Source: Anticarsia gemmatalis (Eukaryota > Arthropoda > Insecta > Lepidoptera > Erebidae). Taken from it: DNA of 64,000 bases. Positions within the stretch are counted from its first letter, which is position 1. Every line of letters begins with the position of its first letter. The notes beneath the pieces were generated by a model that was not told the origin of the DNA, did no database searches, and saw nothing but the letters and a program-made list of their open reading frames with translations. Positions 12,641-26,000 of the stretch are shown here, piece after piece. The stretch lies in assembly GCF_050436995.1 (NCBI RefSeq), contig NC_134747.1:6641501-6705500 (forward strand), written 5' to 3'. The translations under genes and the position numbers were made by a program.

Positions 12641-13014
12641 ATATCGTCGCTATATCAGGAGAACTAAATAACTCTGATTTTGGCCAAATTGACCTTTTAC
12701 GATTTTCGTGATCCCCAAAATATGCCGCATCTTTTGTCCTATATCTTAACCCAATCTAAAAAAATGGCCATTTTTGTAGAAATGGATAACTTGGTTTTAG
12801 ATTTTTATTATTTTTTGGTTCATTAAGAAAATTAGATTGATCCATCATAAAATTGAGAGCAAAAATGCCTGAAGCATATAAAACTGTCTACAATGAAAAT
12901 GTTCCCCATTTGTTAGTGATGTCAAAAATAGAGTAAAAAAACAGGCCCAAAACCGCGAATTTCTCGAAACTTAAAATATTGAGCTATTTAGTTCTCCCAT
13001 TATACCAACGATAT
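12641..13014. mobile_element. non-autonomous TIR element (374 bp)
   Basis: The ends are inverted: left ATATCGTCGCTATATCAGGA then GAACTAAATAACTC, and the right end reversed reads ATATCGTTGGTATAATGGGA then GAACTAAATAGCTC. About 30 of the outer 35 positions match. The interior is AT-rich, with no ORF. I did not find a second copy in the window and cannot name the superfamily. Confidence 0.6.
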
Positions 13015-15154
13015 TAGAAAATGAATTTTGGCTTATCAGTTTCGCCATCGGTGTTAGCAAACATTATTAAAACTTCACCTTCATCCCGAACGAAACGATG
13101 TTAATACTCTCTTACCCAAATGTCCAGTATCCCACGTATCCTATTATATTTTAGTTATTATATTACACTTTTAAGCCTCCATAATCGCTCAGCCCGACTG
13201 TCCAATAGGCCCTTTTAAAGGTCATCTTTGCATAAAGATATGAGAAGCCTTTAACAGATCATCATCATCAACCCTTTTTACTAGTTTACTATGGAAAAGG
13301 TCTATGGCTTTCAGTATGAGAAGGTAAAGTTGTGGGGCACTATATAAAGACAAGCGCAGATTGGTCTTCTATGAAACATCACGAAACGAATGGAGAATGA
13401 AAGTCTAATAATAAAAATATTTCAAAAATCGCATTTTCATGAGTTGAGTGTAATATATTGTAATTTTCTTCTAATATGTATTTACTTATCACTGATTTTA
13501 TTCATTCTTATTTCGGCAACTATTTTACATGTTCTTTACGGATGACTTAGTTCCGATTAGTAGTAGTTAGTACGTATTAGAGCAGATCACTCGTCTTGTT
13601 TTGCTGTTAGACGTTGCATAGCGTTGAGTTAACGAGCATTATCATAGGTACGTTAATACTAACTTAATAATAGCAATAAAGGAGAAAGAATGATTTCATT
13701 CTGAGGACAATTTACCAAACTAGCCAACAGGTTTTAGAAATTATTTCAGCAATAGTCCAATACCTATGATATCAAAGATTTTTCCAGAAAAATAAATCAT
13801 ATTCATACTGTGGTAGTGTGCGACGAGTCTTCTGTTGCATTTTATAGCAACCATTAGTTTCTGCACATTTAATGTATCAATCGTACGTAAATTAATAATA
13901 TAGGTAATATGTATATGGAATTAATGAACATAAGAGTAAGCAATAACGTGAAACTATAATTTTGCTACTAAGCGGACTTTCTACTCGAGCTGTACGCTAA
14001 AATTTCCATCAAACTTCCACAACAATCAATGGATATATACTTTATCAGTATCACTAATCCTAGTGATGGAAGTTTAAATATATTCGTGATAACACTTCGA
14101 AATGTTTCAATTGAAAATTCTAATTAGTAAGTTTCTTCCCTTATAATTTTATTTCATAAAAAAATGCGATTGTGTTATCTCCTCCTATACTGCCTTCAAT
14201 CGGTTATAAGATGTCCTTAGTTGTCTTTTCAAATTGCCTATTACCTGACCTTACCAATTTTCATAAGCGCCTATATTCTATTTAATCAAGCATTGCTACT
14301 ACAATCACCTATCCTTACTTGCCAAAGTCAGAATAACACGTTTACTTTGATTGTAATCGAAACAATTTGAGAACAATGCATTTCAATTTATTTTCTGGGA
14401 CGTACTTTGTACTGTCGATAGGTGTCAATATTGTGGACTGCAATATTCTCCTTGCAATAAAATACTAGGTACTATTCGATATTTTCTTATTGTGATTCGT
14501 TGCTGGTACTTTGAGCATGTTACCTTTTGAAAAACTAACCAATCTGATACCTTATGTCGACAGTGATCATAAACCTAAGGCTATCAATACCCATATGCAC
14601 TATTCTGATTAATACCAATTACACAATATTATAAAATAAATTTGACTTTGTCCCATAATCATTTATATAGTCATCAACAAAAATATCGCATAACTACCTG
14701 TCTATAAATAGCTTTGAATTAAAAATATTCTGATAAAAATATAAACGATTCAACGAAAGCTTTATGAATAATGTGAACATAATGTAGAGAAAATCGAAAA
14801 TTCTGTCCGTATGCTGTAAAATGTACAAAGAAATTAGGGTCATGTGATATTTGTATAGGATCAATAAGCCAACATCGGATCTCCAAATATGGCTAGTATT
14901 TAAACCTAACGTAGCGTGGTAGCACTTCTGTGCAAGCGGTGCTCTCGTATAAGGTTCCGTCACTTCCGCCACTAAACCTCTCGCAATAAAATATTATAAT
15001 CGACTTTCTCGAAGTGAAGCGTACCCGGGTGACAGATATAGAAAAGATAAAAAGATTTTTTGACTAATCAACTAATCTTAGAATATCAGTTACAATCTTT
15101 ATGAAGCAGTTAAAATTACGTCGTCGAATGATAATAATGGCTATTTATTGATTG

Positions 15155-15300
15155 TACGTGTGACGTGAGGGCAGGCGGCAGCTCGCTCGACGCTCGCCTC
15201 CAGACCGGCGTGCTCCATTCAACCAATACCTCCACGACCATGTTCCTGAACACCATCGCTCGTCTCCACTGAACTACATCGGATTGTGTTTTAACTCTCA
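15155..15300. other. GC-rich patch with CRE-like word
   Basis: This is an isolated CpG-containing stretch in AT-rich DNA. It holds GTGACGTGAG at about 15160 (CRE-like), GCGGCAGCTCGCTCGACGCTC and a CCAAT word. Both strands have short open frames, but neither shows good start or splice context. It could be a promoter or 5' UTR exon of NHA copy 2, or an old repeat; not resolved. Confidence 0.25.
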
Positions 15301-18300
15301 TATATTTGGGAATATATACTAAGCCGCTGCTTTCAGTTTTTGCCAAAAAATATGGAACGTAAGTTATTTTAATTATTTTTAACAATAGGAAAATTAATGT
15401 CGAAAGGCAAACCGGACGAAATTAGAATAAAAATAACTTAGGGAACAATATTTAAAATTTAAAAATACCTTTCAATTAACCGGCTAAAATATTCACGATA
15501 TAATTCATGTTATGCTCTATTAAGACTTCTTAAATTTTATAAATGGTTAGAATTTATTCTGACACGAGAATAATAATAAAATTAATGTCTTGTACATACA
15601 TAATATAAAATACGCAAATACTTCGTATAGTCAAGAAAGAGCAATTTAATAATTGTTCACAATACATTGTACTGCGACAACAAGATACTGGTCGTCATTC
15701 AAATAATAACTCACGAACAATGACAGATTCATTCTCTTGGTAATTATACACCACTGATCCCTTCATAGGATAACAAGGATAATAATTATTATAGCCTATT
15801 TTGCATAAAAATAGCGCTCAAATTAAGTCTTTCAGAATAGCATACTTAGTGTTCACGTTTCGATCTTAGAATAGTATAGTAGCACGTTTTACTGAGATAA
15901 CAGACATGCAAAATGATTTTTATCGTAATTGCCTATAAATTGCTTTTTAATCACCCGCGTTAATACTATTTAGTTAATAAAAAACACGCAATGTAAATGT
16001 CAAAATTAAAATAAGCCAAAAAAAAATAATAATCATAAAGAAAAATGTGAAAATTGTTCTAAACGATCTAGACGCAACGCGGGGATCAATGTATCGTATT
16101 CAAAAACCTCTTAAAATTCAGGCTCATAATTCATGATTACTGCGCACGTCTTGTGATCTACATTAATACTTTTGTAACAGCCACGTAAAAATATGACACG
16201 TCCATCAATCCTCATCAGAGCTAAAATATGACGCGTCTTTCTTACATTGCTTACCGTCATAGCGTGTACATTATTGACTTCTTCATGACTGGTGTAACCA
16301 TGACCTGGCGGCTGGCATGAACTCAAGCATGACATGAATCCAGCCGCCGATCATTAGCTGCGTTACGATCACAATATAATATTTATCTACTGCCCCAATA
16401 CGAATATCAATGAAATCTCTATTAAATGTAACTAAATAGTATCTATTCATTCAGTAGGAGTACTTGATAATATGCATTAATATTCAATGTTTATGCTATA
16501 GTCCAACAACTTAGAAGATAACGTAACGCAAGGGTTACTTCTGTCGGATGTATACAATATTTACAGCAGACTTTTGCAGCTGCTGATGGCCCGTCTCATA
16601 CATTTATTTTATCTTGGAAATACCCAGCAGTCTTAATTACAAACTACAGAGATAGTCTGTGCCAAGGCTCTCTACTAAGTTGTCGCACACTAATTGCATT
16701 ATTGAATGCCCATAGTTCCATACTATTGGACAAAAACTATGTAGCCATTGTATTGTCGTATATATTGATAGTTTAAGAATTAACAAATGGCGTTTATCAC
16801 CATGATTACTTAACAGTGCGTTGTTTACCTTTCATATGGAAACTATTGCTCGACACATGTCATCTATAAACCATGTACCGCGTATTTGGATCAACATTTA
16901 TAATGGCATTAACTAAGTAATACACGCTAATGCAATATTTCTAGCTATTGAGGCAAAAAGGTTCTAGTAGTCTTTAATCTTAAATAATTCGAAGAGTTTT
17001 ATCACGTCACAACTAAATCTAAACGTTTACAAAATCTCTGCAATTTTAAAAATCTGTTTGTTAAACTTGCGATCTTCATTTACAACTGCATTCTCTAACA
17101 CTTGAACTAACAAAATGTGTTAATACAAAGAAATTACGACAATGTGTTAATCAAACATTAGACATAATTAGAAGTATTAAGTGGTCGTATACAGTAGTGT
17201 CTAGGAGCGTAGATTTAAAGTACAAATATTAGTAAAGTTTTGTTGTTTGCGCATAGATTATATGATAAAATGTTGCTGTATCAATTTGACTAACGCTTTC
17301 ACAAATCTCGTATTTAATATGCATTAGGGCGAGTAAGGATTACCTTGTTGGTTGCAATGTATTAAGGCGACTATTTCTCCGTATCTTAGAATGCAAAGAA
17401 CGGTAAGCTTTGCAAACACCTGCACATAGGGCTTCCTAACGTTACAATATAAATAGAAGAGGAAGCCGAGAGAATGGCTCGGTGAAAATGTAGTAAGTTT
17501 CAAAGAGAATTGACTAAACGAAAGAATGCTTTAATTGATTGATCGGAGCACTCCGGAAGTGATTTCGCTCAATCTGCCATGCCATTTAACTTATACGGTG
17601 CGATTAAGTGCTGAAACATTTTGCAGCGATTACAATGCAACCGGCTTTTTCAAAAGAAAGACGTTTTTAAACTGGATAATAGCGGTGAAGCGAATTTGAC
17701 ATCATTGTGACGATATCGTTCTTGTAAAAGAATGATATGTTTATTATTTGTGATTAAAATAAATTCAGTTGAAGCTATTTTTAATTGCCATGAGCTTAAT
17801 TGGAACAAGTGATTAGTGGACCCGGCTGGTTCTCAAGCAAGATGGCGTAAGGCCTAAATATGTATCTGTAGACATTGTCCTCTCGGGTTGAAAGAAAATA
17901 ATTTGCTTTGAATTTGAAGTTTTAATAAAGTCGTGTCTAAGCCGGCGTATGAATGTGTTTTACGGAAACCGGTTACATAGATAGTGATAATTTAGTAGAT
18001 TAACATACAAATAGTATCATGCTTTTTTTTTGGATTTCACGCAAGCAATTAAGTCTTTGAATATGAAAACGTATTACTGGTAATTTTGTGAGACAATTTA
18101 CCAACTCAAAAGGTTTGCTTATAGGAACATTAGAATTTAAAAATAGCTTTCAGAATTTTGCTATTTGGTTAATTTTTATTGATTTCGTACTTCGCTAATC
18201 GTTTACTTATTTTCTAATCGTCTTTTATAAAGTAGTGTTGTTTTAACCACCTTCGAGAACAAACTACACTCGACAAAGGGATTACATAGACCAACATCTG

Positions 18301-19445
18301 TGATAAGCATTCTGTATAGATCATGATGATTTACGAAAAACACTGTAAATATTAACTTTTGAGCACGTTGCACTGAATAGGTTTTAAACAAAGATCTTCG
18401 GTTTACCCAACAAACAATCTATGACGGTTTTTGCACTCAAAGTTAGTCTACAACTAAACAACTGACAAACAAAACTTTTACGAGTTTATGTCGGAGTATA
18501 GAACTTACGATACTAAGTGGTTGTTGACACCAACTTATGAATGTCATAAGTATTTACTAACTGTCGATCGTAAGCATAAATTATAATAATAGTTTTTACC
18601 ATAAATATGTATTAACGGCAGTAGTTCAAGAGCCTATTAGACTCATTAAAAGGCTTTTCTTTTGTTATATATAATATAGTCCGGCTATAATAAAAATATA
18701 CCATACAAAATACAGTAATAATTACGAACGAACTTCAAAAGACGTCCAATCTTATTATGTAATATTTTTCTAAAACTTAAGTGATCAATCCAACAAAGTT
18801 TTCTTCTAAACCTTTTGCTTTTGTAATCCCTCGAAAAATGATAAAATTTCTACGAACAACAACAAATATTCCTGCCTACTTATTCGAAACTCTGTAGAGC
18901 TTATAAAAATAGCCACTCAGACGCTAAAACCCGAAGTAGGTAAAGAAACTATCTAAGTATAAACAGTAAGCTGTTAGCCTCGAGTCGGGAACATTTAAGT
19001 TATTAATCTCGATTCCCTTTAGAACTTCATTGATGTCAAACGTACCTACATTTGATTAATTGTGCCAGACGTTAAGATAAAGTGGGTATCTTTATTTAGA
19101 TTCTGTCAAATAAAGCCATATTTTTTAAGCGTGCCCACTTTAGATGTATACTATAAATAAATGTCGCAGTAAAGGTCAATTTCAAGATGGTTGATGATTA
19201 TAGATAGAGCCAATCAAAGCACTCGTTGTGTTCTGTTGATGGATGCGAATAATATCGACAATCACAGTTCTACGAACATGGCGTCATTCTGTTACGCGAA
19301 TACCGATACTGTTTATTCATGTAGTAAATAAATCGACATACATACTATTTGACTGTACTAAACGATAACATAATTATTTTGCTGGCAATGCTATGAAGTA
19401 ATCTGTCTGCTCTGCATTTTATTTTAGCAAAACGAATACAAAATA

Positions 19446-19545
19446 CTAGTTTACTCCCACGACTTCGTCCGCGTGAAAATATTTCCAAGGCAAAAAAAAA
19501 TATCCTTTATATAAATCCAGGCTATAAACCTTCTGAAAGTATATT
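19446..19545 (+). repeat. truncated retrotransposon tail
   Basis: It begins ACTAGTTTACTCCCACGACT then TCGTCCGCGTG, the familiar opening of the family c repeats, but loses similarity after about 100 bp. Confidence 0.5.
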
Positions 19546-20026
19546 AATTAATTTTGCGAGAAAAAGAAAGTATTATATTATTAGAATAGAATTATCCTGT
19601 GTTTCGAAATTGGACTGATCGACAAGTTATTTTTCTTGCTTTATGATTACTGTTATAACCTTGTCATGGCTACTTTCTGAATCCTAACAGCCTGTTTTTC
19701 ACCTTCAGTTGACAAATTTTAAGGTGACAAAATTGACTTTTTTTTTGAGAAATTCAAACACTGGTTTAAGATTGGCTTGCCTTAAGTATTTTAAGCAATT
19801 TTAAATATTTATAATACTTTGAAAATTTTACTTTAACTTGTAACAACAGTTGAGGACAAACGTTACCAATTTAAATATATCAAATAAATTACAATGATCA
19901 CTATGACTATGTATAAAATAAACGCTACTGTTGTAATTATGACGATAATGGTAATACCAGTAGCCGAAGTAAATACTAAAATAATCAAATTTGATCCAAA
20001 GAATACATAAGTTTACTTATTTTCAG

Positions 20027-20090
20027 ATAAAAACACAACATCTGTCTTAGATAAGGGGGTCTATATCATTCGCACCGAAGAATTGAAAAC
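20027..20090 (+). CDS. NHA copy 2, N-terminal exon (hydrophilic)
   Basis: This 64-nt exon between TTTTCAG and the strong donor GTAAGTGAGT enters in phase 1 and leaves in phase 2. It reads K-N-T-T-S-V-L-D-K-G-V-Y-I-I-R-T-E-E-L-K. Only this frame is open and it joins the next exon exactly. The exon that supplies the first base of its first codon is unknown. Confidence 0.68.
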
Positions 20091-23000
20091 GTAAGTGAGT
20101 ACTTTTTATTGCACACACACACGTCTTAAAAGTTTGCAGTAGACACTATTTAATAGTATGAACGAAGACGATAGTTTACTAGTAACATCTCTGAAACGAC
20201 AAAGTACAATAATCATGGGTCCCGAGTGAGTAGTGTGTCCGCAATCATTTTAATTGAAACTATTAATGTTCGCGTTTAATTAACAGTCAGACGTTCATCG
20301 TTCAATTTCAGAACACCCGAAATTACGCTCAATTATAATTCTGAAAAGAATGCGATTAAAGGCGACGATACGAAGAAAAACAAGGATGTTTTTGGATCAG
20401 CGACACCGACGCTCCTGCATTACGTCTTATTGTTAGTTCTGGGTAAGTGTTATACTTCTAATTATATGTACTTCAATAAACTGTAGTAGAAGTTGTCCAA
20501 GATATTCTAACAATAGTTTCCAGTTCAGTAACCTGCTTCTCAAACAAATAATACAAATATTTCTTAAGTCTTTTATTAGTAAACGTAGCCTCTGAATCTT
20601 CAGAATCTATTGAAAAAGTATTTAGAGTTTATTTACTTAAAAAATCCGAGTTAATAAATACTCTTTTATAAATAAAATCTCGAAACTGAACCAAATAGAT
20701 GGAATACAGATAAAACGGCGTTCTCCGAAATTAGAATAAACTTATTACTTTTGAGTGACAAGCTTTTATTAAAAGAAAGGAAACAAGTTATTTTTATTTT
20801 TCTAAATACCTTTTTAGAACATAGAAACCTAAATAATATCTATCTAGTTAATTCCAGTTGTATGTATAATAATTTGAAGAAAATAATTAAATACAGAATA
20901 TCTTATTATTCGCTTTATATAACAGATAACATAGATTAATTAGTCCTTATAGCCAAACATCTCAAAGGATATTTGTATAAATCACTGCTATTGTATTGAG
21001 ATGTATACAACATTATGTTTCCCGGTATTTCATAATTAATTCCACCTACGATGCTTGACCGGCTTTGTTTTGGTATTTCATGTTAATTTAGCTTGAAATT
21101 TTGAATTCACATTCACTCATTGGCACGTCTGTGCGCTTAGTTAATGGAATATCTACTCATATTTTGGCATACATGTAGACTATAATGTAGGTTTTCAAGC
21201 AGAGTATATTGGTATTCATTCAATATTGATTCGTGAAGAATTTCAATATAACCACCGTTGGTATTTTGTAGTTTGTTAAACCTTATACTATAACATTTTT
21301 ATTTTATTTCGGCATTTTCAATAGCAACCATGATGCAACCTTGCATGCTTAAAGGTTCTTTAGAACAGTTCTTGAAGTTTTGCAAAGTCCCCAACCCGCA
21401 CTCGGCCAGCAGTGCCAGCACTTGCCCAGCAGTGGGAAGTTAATGGGTTAAATTTATTATTATTATATTTTCAATAGCACTTGCGACATGGGGTTTGTTG
21501 TGGTGTGCTTTCGGCGAGGGTTGGAGCTGGGATGGCCGATGGTTCAGGCTGGCCGTGGTCGGGTGTATGGCGTGGGCCAGCGGCGAGGCCCTGCACATGT
21601 CCACCTCTCTGCCGCCACTACTGGCAGCTCTTCTCACTGGCATCATAGCTCGAAACGTCGGCTTCCTAGACATGCGTGACTACACGGAAATTGATTCCTT
21701 CTTAAGGTAAAATCACTAACCTAGTTTTCAGATATCATGTAATGTTCTAATAGAATTTTTCTAATTTTTAAACAGTAAAGATAAATTATGGTCAATGCGT
21801 CTCTGAATTGTTAACTAATCCATTATGAACATTTAGACAAATTAATTAACTAGTAGCTAACAGTGCGTAACAATAAAACACATGAAAGCGACGTTTAATT
21901 AACTTTAATACGATTATTGGTATTTTGATAATGCGAATAGTCAAAACTATAGTCAAAGTTATTTGTGTTTTGCAGGAAAATCTATCCAGTAATTATTTTG
22001 GGTAAAGGCTCCTTGGCGTGGGACCTTAACTTTATGAAAAAGAACTGGCAGCTTGTGGCTTCGCTGGGTATTTTGCCGTGGGTCACAGAGGTCCTCACTC
22101 TCGCAGTCTGCATGCATGTCTTCTTTGACTATCCTTGGATGTGGGGTGAGTTACTAACCAATCAAATGATAATATATTCAAACGGATATTTTTAAAGATA
22201 TCAAAGTCATCCTTTCCAACTAATTCAACAAAATATCCTTTATTTCGTAAACTTTGCACAAAGTATTTAATATAGTCATATACTTATTATAGTTTTTTAT
22301 CCGTTTTGGAAATGCTGGTTGCTCGAAATAAGAGGATTCAAAGCCATAATTTGTACACCATAGTGATGAAGTTTTCTGATTAATGTTTGTAATAAAACGA
22401 CTTTATATTAACTATACACTAACTGCCATTTTGATTTAAGATAAAGATGATTAATAATTTTAATTAGGTGCTTCGTTAGTGTTAGAAATGTATAAATCAG
22501 AGGTGATGTCTTCACTGAGACTATTGCAAAAGTAATATAGGTATCAATCACATCAATCAAACCTCATGGCGAGTAAAACAAATAAAAGACAATCGCAGAA
22601 TGTAATCAAAGATCGTGTTGTTCGTGATTGTATCGCTCAATCGTTCATAATAGTAATGTCTTTTAAACTGTTCTATTTTTATACAAGTACCTACCATGTC
22701 TGCCGAATTTATATTTACGAGGCAGTCCTCTCATATATCACTAAAGTGTCTACTAGTATCTGTCCTAACAAAAAAGACTTACTGCCTAGCATTTCATAAA
22801 ACGGAAAACACCTCAAGTCGTGAAATAAAATAAAATTTGTCACGAACGTTGAACACAATGGAGTGCGGCGTGTGCGCTGTACAAAGTGAATTCAATAAAT
22901 TCTAGCGTCAAACTCGCATTGTAAGAGATTTGAATGCATTTTGATCGCATGATGTGGTGTGGCCGCACTATTGAGATGCGCTTCATCCGCCAGCACGCAA

Positions 23001-26000
23001 ACCTCCCGCTGCACACTGCACACCTATAATTACGCGGCCCGATTTCCTGCACAAAGCATCAAAGCAAAAACTTCCCAGTGACGACTTTTTGTTTCACTTT
23101 CACAGTTTTATTTACCCCACCCGTATGTATTCTCGTTGTAGATATAAACGCTCACTCACCCACAACGTAATGATTTAATTTTATTGGTTTTTTATTATGC
23201 ATGCGAATATTTTTATGGCACCGCGGAAAACTCCGAATGATAAATATTACACCATTTGCATAAGTAAATGATATTTGCTGAATTATCTCCCCGTTTACAG
23301 AGGCGTATTGTTATAAACGTTCACGCTTCAGTGAAATTATGTACTAAATGCAAAGAATAGATAAATGTCAAGGTGTAGTTCAATGTTAACAGTTTTTAAT
23401 CATACGATCTTGAGATACATAACAATCACTGTACTTTGTGAGATATATGTATGCAAATAATGCTCTATCAAAAACATTCGTTAAAAAATTGTGTGTGGTT
23501 ATGTATGTTTTAAGTACACACTTTCGAGTTAATTCGGAACAGAATCAACATTGGATAAATGCTTTCCAGCAATGTCTACATTTTTAAATTGTAAAATGCA
23601 AAGGGAGAAAATGGCTTACATAAATACTGAGCTACTTTCTGTCCTTCTCTTTTATCTCGTGTACGATCAAAACAGAAACGTCAGTCTTTATGAGGGCAGT
23701 CTGTTTAAAAAAGCTATTTTTGTGCAATAACATTGTTAACTTAATAAGATTTTAAAATAGACTTGCAGTGAAAACAAACTTTATATAAGAAATCAGTTTA
23801 AAATAATATGGATGACTTTCTTTATGAATGTGTACAACTGCACATTTGGCGCAGCGCCGCGTGTGGTGGGTTCGAATCCCACCCGGAACAAAACTTTGTG
23901 TGATGAGCACGAGTATTTATTCTAAGCCTGGATGTTAATGTATCTAAATAGGTATGTATTTAGAAGTATATAAGTATGTTTATCAGTTATTTGATTACCG
24001 TAGTACAAGCTCTGCTTAGTTTGGAATCAAATGACCGTGTGTTAGTTGTCCAATGATATTTTATTTATTTATTTATTTTATGTATGTTGCGCCTAAAAAT
24101 AATTTAAAAACAATTATATTACCCCACACACAGGATAACAATTGACTATATCAGACTTTTATTTCAGGAATCCTATTGGGGTCTTCATACGCCTCAGTGT
24201 CTTGTGCCATATTGATGCCAACGATTCAAAGGATCACTGGTGGGAAGAATCTATCGCAGAACTGGCCACAACTGATCTGTACCGCGGGCGGCACCGACAC
24301 GGCTCTCAGTGTCGGTATCTTCGGAGTAGTACACAGCTTTATGATGCACGAAGGCGATGAACCATACCGTTACTTGAAGGTAAACAAGACTTTAATGCGT
24401 AATCTTTACCGCAAATGGTTTTTACGACTATTTGAGTTAGAACCTTTTTTTTCGTTTTATTCTATCTGTGACAAAAAGTTTTATTCATATTTTACAATCC
24501 ATAATACAAATTATATAACTTCAGAGTTTAAATTAATTTATTACCTTTTATGTGATCAAATTATTGCACATAATTGACCAATTTGTCAATTTTATATGCA
24601 TTATAAGTGCCCGTCTATACAGTTGTCGGAAAAAAGATAGTATCTAATCTAAATGATGAAAGTCTATCGATAATCGTTGCTATGCTTAATCATAGACGTT
24701 AAGTGCATTGTCACTACAATCGTAAATGACGTATTACCTTTATTGAGTATAAACGACGTTTATCATTATGAAATTAGCCTCTTCTATATTTAGACTCATT
24801 ATCTTAAGCCTCATAAATGAATTGCTAGCAATCGATGATATATTGATACCGTAAAAAGACTTCCTATCGGCTACGATTGCGCTACGAGTTTGCACCGCGG
24901 TTATTTATGACACAGTGTATAATATACAGCTATTACTTTACAAGCAGTATGGAAACTATGAATAAAAAATCAAAACACGACTACATAGCGACGTCCACTT
25001 TGGACCGTTGTTGATGCGTGAATCTGGGTGACATTTTGAACGCTTGTTCATAGTTTCCGTGCTGCTTATAAACTTATATTACTCTATGTCTATGAGTTGT
25101 TCAGTACGTGTATAATTTTAGTTTGTAAGTTAACGTGAAATGACGGTTCCAGGCGGCGTTCGCGTTGTTGTTGGGCGTAGTTGTCGGCGCCAGCTGGGGC
25201 TCCCTGGCCAAGTTCATCCCGCACTCGAAAGACTTCTTCGTCGCCGAGTTGCGCCTCCTCTTCGTACTAATAGGAGGGCTCTTCACTTTCTTCCTAACTG
25301 CGAAATACGGATGGGGCGGTACTGGTAAGTTGAATACGTAGTTTTATTTGTATTTTACGATATTTTCTAAACCAATACACATCAATTTTATCAGTTAATG
25401 TAGAAAAAACCAGCTGTAACTAACAGGAAAGTCAAAAATCACGAGTATATCACACGTAGTCGGTGCGTCTACGTCAATTCAAACATTAAATAAATAAATA
25501 AACATTGCAGTAGTAGCTTGCGTCGTTTCTTTGTAAAGGCTTCAATTTTGTTATCATGTTCGTTTACATTAGATTACAATACCGAGTGCAAATTATCTGT
25601 TTACAAAATAACGAAACTTTCTCACGATCTTATAGAGATACTAGCTGACCCGGCAATCATTGTTATGCCATATGGATAAAAAAAAAATGTCACTTAGGGG
25701 TATGAAAAATACATGTTGGCCGATTCTCAGACCTACTCAATATGCTCACAAAATTTCATTGGAATCGGTCAAGCCGTTTCGGAGGAGTATGGCAACGAAA
25801 ACTGTGACGCGAGAATTTTATATAGAGATATAGAGGCACTGAATATTAAACGTTCTCGGTACAGTTTTATAGTAACGTGTAAGTATGTTATTTTATATAT
25901 ATTTTTCTCTCACGCCAGTACAAAGAATATTCTCGTCTCTACTTTCTTCCCTTTACGACCAATGATGCATTAAAACTGGCCTCCAGAGCACTCGGTGTTT

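Larger units (their letters stand above)
11931..20026. other. intergenic stretch between NHA copies (may hold the 5' end of copy 2)
   Basis: This 8.1-kb stretch carries a mariner-like MITE (11995-12209), a second TIR element (12641-13014), a GC-rich patch (about 15155-15300) and a truncated retrotransposon tail near 19446. The missing first exon of copy 2 must end in phase 1 and probably lies here, but I could not identify a convincing candidate. Confidence 0.6.

Noticed and set aside
15116..15385. 89-codon reverse-strand open frame over a GC-rich patch
   Set aside because: No recognisable domain, no splice or start context, and half of it lies in plain AT-rich DNA. Kept only as a GC-rich patch.
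19894..20010. Short frame with a signal-peptide-like start just before the copy 2 exon at 20027
   Set aside because: It ends in a stop and its possible donors give phase 0, which does not fit the phase-1 entry of 20027. It cannot be the missing first exon.
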